The position numbers and the translations under genes are program-made. Below the pieces are notes generated by a model. That model made no database searches. It saw only the letters and a list, made by a program, of their open reading frames with translations, and had not been told where the DNA came from. From Tissierellia bacterium (GTDB lineage: Bacteria; Bacillota; Clostridia; Tissierellales; Sedimentibacteraceae): DNA of 18,727 nucleotides. The stretch lies in NCBI GenBank assembly GCA_028700795.1, contig JAQVRY010000013.1:1-18727 (forward strand), written 5' to 3'. Positions 12,795-18,727 of the stretch are shown here, one piece after another; position 1 is the stretch's first letter, and each line of letters opens with the position of its first letter.

Positions 12795-14255
12795 ATGACA
12801 ACTTTTTTAATTGGAATTATTATTCTTATTGTCGGTGGTTATTTTTACGGTGCATACTGTGAAAAAGTTTTTGGTCCTGATGACCGAGAAACACCGGCTG
12901 TTACTAAAGCCGACGGAGTAGACTTCGTTGCAATGAAAAAATGGAAAAACTCACTTATTGAACTACTTAATATTGCTGGAACAGGCCCGATATTTGGACC
13001 TATTCAAGGTATTTTGTTCGGACCTATAGCATTTATAACTATTCCTTTGGGCTGCGTTCTTGCCGGCTCAATGCATGATTATTTTTCCGGAATGATTTCA
13101 ATGCGTAACGGTGGAGCTCAGATGCCTAGATTAATCAAAAAATACATGGGCAACAATGTTATTAAATTCTATAACGTATTTTTATGGATTTTAATGTTCT
13201 TAGTTGGTGTTGTATTTGTTTATACACCTGGAGATTTAATAGTAACACAGGTGTTTCAACAAGAAGCAGCAGTTACTAATTCGCTTACTTGGGTAGTATA
13301 TGTAGCAATATTTGCTTATTACTTAATTGCTACACTATTCCCGATTGACGCTATAATCGGTAGAGTATATCCCATATTCGGAGCTTTTCTTATAATATCA
13401 GCTGTTGGAATTTTCGCTGGAGTATTAATGGATGGAGGAGCAAACTTAACAAATCTATCATTTGCAAGCAATCCGTTTACAATGCATCCTAAGGGATTGC
13501 CATTTGTACCTGTATTCTTTATAACAGTTGCCTGCGGTATTATGTCAGGATTCCATGCTACACAGGCTACATTGATTTCCAGAACTGTTAAAACAGAAAA
13601 AGAAGGAAAAACAACTTTCTTTAATATGATGATTGTTGAAGGTTTCATAGCAATGTGCTGGGCAGCAGGAGCTATGGTACTATTTGGAAGAGGAACAGAT
13701 GTTGCAACAGGAGCAACTGCAGTTGTTGGAATGGTAGCAAAAGAATTCTTAGGTTCAGTTGGTGGTATGATAGCTATTATTGGTGTAATAGTATTACCTA
13801 TAACATCAGGAGATACAGCGTTCAGATCACTTCGACTTATGGTTTCTGAGCAATTTAATATCAATCAACAACCTGCAAAAAGTAGAATTTTAGTATCAGC
13901 TGCTTTGTTTATACCAGCTATGATCGTTCTTTATTATGCAAAATCAAGCCCTGAAGGATTTAATATTTTGTGGAGATACTTTGCATTTACAAATCAGTTT
14001 GTAGCTACATTTGCATTGGCAACAATATCAGTGTATTTGTATATACATGGAAAGAACTATATGGTTTCATTGATACCGGGAGTATTCTACTTCTTTGTAA
14101 CTTTAAGCTTCATATTCAACGCACAAATTGGTCTTAGATTACCTTGGTCTATAGCATATATATTAGCAGCAATCTGCTCTGTAGGATATGTATGGTTTGT
14201 AAGAAAGAGAGCATCATCACAAAAAGATCAAATCATACAAAACGTATTATCATAG
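12795..14255 (+). CDS. second CstA family transporter
   Basis: A 486-residue polytopic membrane protein of the CstA family, paralogous to but well diverged from the gene at 11001. Shared landmarks are the N-terminal GxxYGxYxEKVFGPD segment, LLNIAGTGPIFGPIQGILFGPIAF (as two blocks, about 54-77), GSMHDYFSGMISMRNGG, and VACGIMSGFHATQATLISRT. It lacks the longer N-terminal and C-terminal parts of enteric CstA. ATG 12795 follows TAGGAGG by the usual distance; an in-frame start at 12756 would run through the ribosome site and a hairpin. It has its own control region with tandem Spo0A boxes. Its TAG stop (14253-14255) is fused to a repeat fragment, and a terminator follows. Confidence 0.9.
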   Translation: MTTFLIGIIILIVGGYFYGAYCEKVFGPDDRETPAVTKADGVDFVAMKKWKNSLIELLNIAGTGPIFGPIQGILFGPIAFITIPLGCVLAGSMHDYFSGMISMRNGGAQMPRLIKKYMGNNVIKFYNVFLWILMFLVGVVFVYTPGDLIVTQVFQQEAAVTNSLTWVVYVAIFAYYLIATLFPIDAIIGRVYPIFGAFLIISAVGIFAGVLMDGGANLTNLSFASNPFTMHPKGLPFVPVFFITVACGIMSGFHATQATLISRTVKTEKEGKTTFFNMMIVEGFIAMCWAAGAMVLFGRGTDVATGATAVVGMVAKEFLGSVGGMIAIIGVIVLPITSGDTAFRSLRLMVSEQFNINQQPAKSRILVSAALFIPAMIVLYYAKSSPEGFNILWRYFAFTNQFVATFALATISVYLYIHGKNYMVSLIPGVFYFFVTLSFIFNAQIGLRLPWSIAYILAAICSVGYVWFVRKRASSQKDQIIQNVLS

Positions 14256-14296
14256 ATGCCCTAACCCCATTTCTCAGAGCGAGATGCCCTAACCCC
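14254..14296. repeat. repeat fragment, copy C
   Basis: AGATGCCCTAACCCC occurs at 14254-14268 and again at 14282-14296. The full repeat copy B carries AGATGCCCTAACCC next to its TTTTTCAGAG stretch (reverse complement in copy A), and here CATTTCTCAGAG follows the first unit. The fragment begins inside the TAG stop of the second cstA-type gene. Confidence 0.75.
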
Positions 14297-14322
14297 AAAA
14301 GGCTGCCTTCGGCAGCCTTTTT
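14297..14322 (+). terminator. intrinsic terminator after the second cstA-type gene
   Basis: AAAAGGCTGCC (14297-14307), loop TTC, GGCAGCCTTTT (14311-14321) and one more T. Strong GC stem with the T run as arm and tail. It is immediately downstream of repeat fragment C. The rest of 14323-14437 shows no gene. Confidence 0.9.
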
Positions 14323-14437
14323 GCGTAGCCGAGCAAATGCAATTAATCGATGATTGAGACTTGTCGGTTAATATTCATTTACAAATACTTCATTATTTGA
14401 TACAATTTACTCAATATAAAAAGAAAAAGGTAGCATT

Positions 14438-15970
14438 ATGGAAAAGATTATTAGCTTTTTAATGAGTAGAGTCACTTTGGTAACACTGGCACTTTTGGCT
14501 CAAATAATTACAATGGCATTGATGATATGGAGATTCAGCAATTATTTCTTAATATTTGATATAATTTTCATGGTTATCAGCGTGCTGGTGGTATTATACA
14601 TATTAAATCGAAAAAGCGACCCCACATATAAAATTGCGTGGATTATTCCAATCATGCTTTTTCCGGTGTTTGGTGGGTTGTTTTATTTGATGTTTGGGGG
14701 CACAGGATTATCAAGTCGCATGAAGGACAAAATGCATTTTATTACAGACAAGATGAAAGAATGCCTTTATCAACACCCTGTCACTGTTGATAATCTTAAA
14801 ATAGAAAACAAAATCGCATTCAACCAAGCTAAATATATAGAGAAATATTCAAACTGTCCTGTTTACGATAATTCTGAAACTGAATTTTTGCCATCGGGGG
14901 AAGAGTTTTTTGAACATTTGACGGAAGAACTAAAAAAAGCCGAAAAGTATATATTTATAGAATTTTTTATAATTGAAGAAGGTATAATGTGGAATACAAT
15001 TTTGGAAATTCTAAAAGAAAAAGCAAAGCAGGGCTTGGACGTGAGAGTTATTTATGATGACTTTGGATGTGTGACAAGACTTCCTCACAACTATAATAAA
15101 ACACTTGAGGGATATGGAATTAAATGCAGTGTTTTCAATCCCTACATACCGATTATGTCATTTCGCCTTAACAACAGAAACCACAGAAAAATAACGGTAA
15201 TAGACGGGAAAACCGCTTATACGGGAGGAGTAAACTTAGCGGATGAATACATTAATGCCGTTGAAAGATTCGGGCACTGGAGAGACAGTATGGTTGAAAT
15301 AAAAGGGGATGCAGTGTGGAGTTTAACGGTAATGTTTTTATCCATGTGGGGTTACCTTAGGAAAAACGATGAAAACTACCAGGATTTCAGACCCGATGAT
15401 TATGATATCAGTGAAGAATGCCACGGATACGTCCAGCCCTTCGATGACAGCCCCTTAGACAATGAACATGTCAGTGAAACTGTATATTTGAACTTAATCA
15501 ACCAAGCAGAAAAATACATATACATAGAAACGCCATATCTCATTATCGACAACAAAATGATGGTGGCATTGACTTCGGCATCCAAAAGAGGAGTGGATGT
15601 AAGGATTCTTACTCCCTTCATACCGGACAAATGGTATGCATTTGCCGTAACCCAGTCTAATTACGAGGAATTGATGGAGGTAGGAGTTTCTGTTTACCAA
15701 TACACGCCAGGCTTTAACCACGGCAAGACATTTGTTGTTGATGATGAATATGCGGTGGTAGGCACCATAAATTTAGATTTCAGAAGCCTTTATCTGCATT
15801 TTGAATGCGGGGTATGGATGTATAACACAGCCAGCGTTCATAAGGTAAAGGAAAGCACATTGGAGGCTTTAAAAATAAGCAGGCAAGTAGAAATGGAAGA
15901 TATAAAAAACACATCAAAAATTAAAAAAATCGCAAGATCTGTACTTAGAATATTCGCCCCTTTGATGTAG
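14438..15970 (+). CDS. cls: cardiolipin synthase (two-HKD phospholipase D family)
   Basis: A 510-residue membrane enzyme that joins two phosphatidylglycerol molecules to cardiolipin. The N-terminus has two to three membrane helices (about 12-30, 35-56, 66-87: WIIPIMLFPVFGGLFYLMFG), as in bacterial Cls. Two catalytic HxK(x)4D motifs are intact: His249-Lys251-Asp256 in NHRKITVIDGKTAYTGG and His428-Lys430-Asp435 in NHGKTFVVDDEYAVVGT. Length and order match full-length Cls, and the end RSVLRIFAPLM resembles the family's RLLSPLL-type ending. The ribosome site is weak (AAAGG). Its TAG stop is shared with a repeat fragment starting TAGATCATTCGCAACGA. Confidence 0.93.
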   Translation: MEKIISFLMSRVTLVTLALLAQIITMALMIWRFSNYFLIFDIIFMVISVLVVLYILNRKSDPTYKIAWIIPIMLFPVFGGLFYLMFGGTGLSSRMKDKMHFITDKMKECLYQHPVTVDNLKIENKIAFNQAKYIEKYSNCPVYDNSETEFLPSGEEFFEHLTEELKKAEKYIFIEFFIIEEGIMWNTILEILKEKAKQGLDVRVIYDDFGCVTRLPHNYNKTLEGYGIKCSVFNPYIPIMSFRLNNRNHRKITVIDGKTAYTGGVNLADEYINAVERFGHWRDSMVEIKGDAVWSLTVMFLSMWGYLRKNDENYQDFRPDDYDISEECHGYVQPFDDSPLDNEHVSETVYLNLINQAEKYIYIETPYLIIDNKMMVALTSASKRGVDVRILTPFIPDKWYAFAVTQSNYEELMEVGVSVYQYTPGFNHGKTFVVDDEYAVVGTINLDFRSLYLHFECGVWMYNTASVHKVKESTLEALKISRQVEMEDIKNTSKIKKIARSVLRIFAPLM

Positions 15971-16037
15971 ATCATTCGCAACGAGACTGCGAGATGCCCC
16001 GCCCTAACCCCGTTTTTCTTCGAACCCTATTTTTGGT
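15968..16037. repeat. degenerate repeat fragment, copy D
   Basis: TAGATCATTCGCAACGA (15968-15984) matches TAGGTCATTCGCAACGA in copy B (one difference), so the cls stop codon coincides with repeat sequence. Shuffled pieces of the same element follow: GAGACTGCG, AGATGCCC, CCCTAACCCCGTTTTTC and ACCCTATTTTT. It looks like a deletion-worn copy. No promoter is evident before the next gene. Confidence 0.7.
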
Positions 16038-16085
16038 GCTATGGACAATGTTTCAAAAATTTAAAAATCAATTAACGAGGAAGTT

Positions 16086-16652
16086 ATGGAAAAGAACATT
16101 AAATTTTACTGGAAATTATTTTTATCAACATTTACAATAAGTGCCTTTACCATTGGAGGAGGATATGTAATAGTACCTCTTATGAGGAAGAAATTTGTTG
16201 AAGAACTTAAATGGATAGATGAAGAAGAAATGCTAAACTTAGTTGCCATATCCCAGTCCGCGCCTGGGCCGATTGCAGTGAATACATCCATAATGACAGG
16301 CTATAGGTTAGCAGGTATATTTGGAGCTTTCATAACGACTGTAGGAACTGTATTACCCCCATTAATAATAATAACCGTAATAGCGAAATTTTATGAGGTT
16401 TTTAAAGAAAATTGGATTATAAGCTCACTTTTATTGGGAATGCGTGCAGGTGTGGCTGCCGTAATAATCGATGTAATAATAAAAATGGTAAGAGATATAA
16501 TTAAAAGTAAAAATAATGTTTCCATAGCAATTATGGTTGTTGCTCTAATTGCTGCTGTAATTTTTAATATAAATTCTGCCTTAATAATAATACTTAGCGG
16601 AGCTTTTGGTGGATTCTATTATTATTTTAAAAAGGCAGGTGAGAATCAATGA
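16086..16652 (+). CDS. chromate transporter (CHR) family protein, first half-size subunit
   Basis: A 188-residue membrane protein with about five to six helices and one CHR domain (PF02417 type). Hallmarks are FTIGGGYVIVPLMRKKFVEE (as consecutive blocks, about 18-38), WIDEEEML and SQSAPGPIAVNTS. Short CHR proteins usually work in pairs encoded by adjacent genes, as here. Chromate efflux is proven only for some long ChrA proteins; in anaerobes the natural substrate of short pairs is uncertain. GAGG precedes the ATG. The TGA overlaps the next start by four bases (ATGA). Confidence 0.9.
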   Translation: MEKNIKFYWKLFLSTFTISAFTIGGGYVIVPLMRKKFVEELKWIDEEEMLNLVAISQSAPGPIAVNTSIMTGYRLAGIFGAFITTVGTVLPPLIIITVIAKFYEVFKENWIISSLLLGMRAGVAAVIIDVIIKMVRDIIKSKNNVSIAIMVVALIAAVIFNINSALIIILSGAFGGFYYYFKKAGENQ

Positions 16653-17221
16653 TATATATAGAAATATTCTTAAGTTTTTTCCAAATAGGATTATTCAGCT
16701 TTGGGGGAGGCTATGCGGCTCTTCCCTTAATAAAAACTCAAGTTCTGGAAGTCCATAATTGGCTTACAGTGGAAGAATTTGCGGATTTACTTACTATATC
16801 CCAAATGACGCCCGGACCTATAGCAATAAACGCTTCAACATTTGTCGGTACAAAAATTGCAGGTTTGCCGGGAGCCGTAATAGCAACAATCGGATGCGTG
16901 ACACCATCTTGTATCATAGTATTGATTCTTTCATATTATTATTTCAAATATAAGAATCTATCATCAATTCAAGGTATACTAAAGGGTTTAAGACCGGCAG
17001 TGGTATCATTGATAGCTTCTGCAGGACTATCCATTCTAATGCTGGCAATATTTAAAACAAAAGGAACAACTCTGTTAAATATGAAATTAAGCGATATTAA
17101 TTTGGTTGGAATAATAATTGTGGCTATAAGTGTTTTTATACTTAGAAAGTTCAAACTTGACCCTATAAAAGTAATGATTGGAACCGGAATAGCAGGTGTC
17201 TTTATTTACGGGATATTATAA
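16649..17221 (+). CDS. chromate transporter (CHR) family protein, second half-size subunit
   Basis: A 190-residue CHR-domain membrane protein paired with the preceding one. It carries FQIGLFSFGGGYAALPL, WLTVEEFADLL, SQMTPGPIAIN and GAVIATIGCVTPS, the same motif order as its neighbour, so the pair probably forms an antiparallel two-subunit transporter as is known for short ChrA proteins. The C-terminal third (about 120-190) is helical with a more variable sequence. Translation is coupled through the ATGA overlap. The ribosome site is GCAGGTGAG inside the upstream gene. Confidence 0.9.
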   Translation: MIYIEIFLSFFQIGLFSFGGGYAALPLIKTQVLEVHNWLTVEEFADLLTISQMTPGPIAINASTFVGTKIAGLPGAVIATIGCVTPSCIIVLILSYYYFKYKNLSSIQGILKGLRPAVVSLIASAGLSILMLAIFKTKGTTLLNMKLSDINLVGIIIVAISVFILRKFKLDPIKVMIGTGIAGVFIYGIL

Positions 17222-17247
17222 ATCCAATTAATACAAACTAAAACTTA

Positions 17248-17266
17248 TGTCATCCTGAGCAGCGAG
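17248..17266. repeat. repeat fragment, copy E, abutting the dnaE ribosome site
   Basis: TGTCATCCTGAGCAGCGAG matches the outer segment of copy A (TGTCATCCTGAGCAAAGCGAAG at 7659 onward) apart from a two-base deletion and minor changes. It ends where the GAGAGGAG ribosome site of dnaE begins. Confidence 0.6.
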
Positions 17267-17276
17267 AGGAGAAAAA

Positions 17277-18727
17277 ATGTCGGACAATAAATTTACACAT
17301 CTTCATTTGCATACAGAATACAGTCTTCTTGATGGAGCCTGCAGAATAAAAGAGCTTGTAAAAAGAGCCAAGGAATTAAATATGGATTCCTTAGCTATAA
17401 CCGACCATGGCAGCATGTACGGAGTAGTGGAGTTTTATAAACAGGCAAAAAAAGAAGAAATTAAACCGATACTTGGTTTTGAAGCATATGTTTCTCCTCG
17501 CAAAATGACTGATAGAGACCCTCAAAAGGACAAGGCTCAGTATCATTTGGTACTCTTGGCAGAAAATCAGGAGGGCTGGCAAAATATAATCAAGCTTTGC
17601 TCCATAGGCTTTGTAGATGGTTACTACTATAAACCAAGAATAGACCATGAAACATTGAAAAAATACAGCAGCGGCATTATTGCTTTAAGTGCATGTCTTG
17701 CTGGTGAGGTACAGACATATTTATTGGAAGATAATTATGATGAAGCAGTTAAGATAGCTTTATTGTATAAGGATATATTCGGAGAAAACAATTTTTTCCT
17801 TGAATTGCAGGACCATGGTATGGAAGAGCAAAAAGCAGTCAATGATTCCTTATTGAAAATAAGCAAGGAAACAGGTTTAAAGCTAGTTGCGACAAATGAT
17901 GTTCATTATATAAACAAGGAAGACGCTTACTTTCATGATGTACTTCTTTGTATTCAAATCCAAAAAACAATAATGGATGAAGACCGGATGAAGTTTCCTT
18001 CTGATGAATTTTATTTGAAGTCCTATGAAGAAATGTCTGAGCTGTTCCCTGCAGAGGCACTTAGTAATACTGCAGAAATTGCTGAGAGATGCAATGTAGA
18101 GCTTGATTTTAGCACTGTGCACCTGCCAGAATTCAAGGTTCCTGAGGGGTATGAAAAATCAGAATACTTCAGAAAAATATGTCAAGAGGGATTAAAGGAA
18201 AAATACAAGAATATAACTGAAGGAATTCAACAAAGATTGGATTATGAAATAGGTGTAATCGAGCAGATGGGATATGTGGATTATTTTCTCATAGTGTGGG
18301 ATTTTATTAAATATGCCAGAGACAACAATATTATGGTGGGACCGGGAAGAGGCTCCGCTGCAGGCAGCTTGGTTGCATATTCCATGAAAATCACGAATAT
18401 TGACCCTTTAAAATACAACTTGATTTTTGAAAGATTTTTAAATCCGGAGCGTATCAGCATGCCGGATATTGACGTGGATTTTTGCTATGAGCGTCGTGAA
18501 GAGGTTATCGACTATGTCAAAGAGAAATACGGTCAAGAAAGAGTTGCCCAGATAATAACATTCGGCACAATGGCAGCAAGAGGCTCCATAAGAGATGTGG
18601 GAAGAGCTCTCAATATGCCATATGGTGAAGTGGATTTCATAGCTAAAAAAATACCCGTTACTATAGGAATGACAATAAGCTCAGCCTTGGAGGTAAACAA
18701 GGAGTTAAAAGACCTTTATGACAGCGA
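17277..18727 (+). CDS. dnaE: DNA polymerase III subunit alpha, N-terminal part (3' truncated by window edge)
   Basis: The first 483 complete codons are visible; the gene runs off the right edge. The N-terminal PHP domain opens THLHLHTEYSLLDGAC (about 7-22), followed by AITDHGSMYGVVEFYK, ALSACLAGEV and ATNDVHYINKEDA. The start of the polymerase domain is clear: MVGPGRGSAAGSLVAYS and FERFLNPERISMPDIDVDF, in which Asp397 and Asp399 are the first two catalytic aspartates (PDIDVDF), then ITFGTMAARGSIRDVGR. It replicates DNA as part of the holoenzyme. HxH in the PHP domain is kept, which leaves a metal-dependent proofreading role possible. GAGAGGAG gives a strong ribosome site. It is downstream of the CHR pair by 55 bp, with no terminator between. 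Confidence 0.96.
   Translation, partial: MSDNKFTHLHLHTEYSLLDGACRIKELVKRAKELNMDSLAITDHGSMYGVVEFYKQAKKEEIKPILGFEAYVSPRKMTDRDPQKDKAQYHLVLLAENQEGWQNIIKLCSIGFVDGYYYKPRIDHETLKKYSSGIIALSACLAGEVQTYLLEDNYDEAVKIALLYKDIFGENNFFLELQDHGMEEQKAVNDSLLKISKETGLKLVATNDVHYINKEDAYFHDVLLCIQIQKTIMDEDRMKFPSDEFYLKSYEEMSELFPAEALSNTAEIAERCNVELDFSTVHLPEFKVPEGYEKSEYFRKICQEGLKEKYKNITEGIQQRLDYEIGVIEQMGYVDYFLIVWDFIKYARDNNIMVGPGRGSAAGSLVAYSMKITNIDPLKYNLIFERFLNPERISMPDIDVDFCYERREEVIDYVKEKYGQERVAQIITFGTMAARGSIRDVGRALNMPYGEVDFIAKKIPVTIGMTISSALEVNKELKDLYDS

Noticed and set aside
13319..13864. Long minus-strand open frame inside the second cstA-type gene
   Set aside because: It is antisense to a well-supported membrane protein gene, has unlikely composition (Ile/Pro/Thr rich) and has no ribosome site.
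14354..14420. Promoter for cls
   Set aside because: TTGAGA and TATAAA are seen but not at compatible spacing, so I do not call one.
17391..18122. Minus-strand open frames within dnaE
   Set aside because: They lie opposite conserved DnaE domains and show no protein features of their own.

Overview
The window is a low-GC (about one third G+C by eye), gene-dense stretch of a Gram-positive anaerobe-type chromosome. Gene content (FloA, Xpt, a UMF1 transporter, an AmmeMemoRadiSam pair, short CstA proteins, DUF368, a two-HKD cardiolipin synthase, paired short chromate transporters, DnaE), AGGAGG-type ribosome sites, many A/T-ending codons and Spo0A-box-like sites all point to a spore-forming member of the Clostridia/Tissierellia. 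No rRNA or tRNA is present, so I do not name a genus.

Layout. (1) 1-1051: the 3' end of floA and a small membrane-anchored proline-rich protein, closed by a bidirectional terminator, with a convergent small coiled-coil gene at 1052-1336. (2) 1337-1647: a 311-bp divergent control region with hairpin and promoter signals, including a Spo0A-like box. (3) 1648-2517: a histidine-kinase-like protein that has lost the phosphoacceptor His and ATP-binding motifs. (4) 2583-7438: a tightly packed five-gene operon: xpt, a zinc-phospholipase-C-like gene, a UMF1-family MFS transporter, a Memo/AMMECR1 fusion and the radical SAM partner AmrS; the last three are translationally coupled by ATGA overlaps or short gaps. 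(5) 7439-10440: an island of DUF368 (probable polyprenyl-phosphate transporter) convergent with an ArsA/Get3-type ATPase plus a small partner gene. The island is bracketed by two inverted copies (158/159 identical) of a non-coding mobile-looking repeat. (6) 10440-14255: a small conserved hypothetical gene followed by two paralogous CstA-type transporters, the second with a tandem Spo0A-box pair overlapping its likely promoter. (7) 14438-15970: cardiolipin synthase. (8) 16086-17221: a two-gene chromate-transporter (CHR) pair. (9) 17277 to the end: the 5' part of dnaE.

The most unusual threads are a family of short non-coding repeats, whole or fragmentary at five places, whose edges lie exactly on the stop codons of amrS, cstA2 and cls and next to the dnaE ribosome site; the catalytically dead histidine kinase; the abrB-like tandem Spo0A boxes; and the cysteine-poor ArsA-like ATPase module. 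All functional statements are from sequence motifs read by eye; no database search was run.
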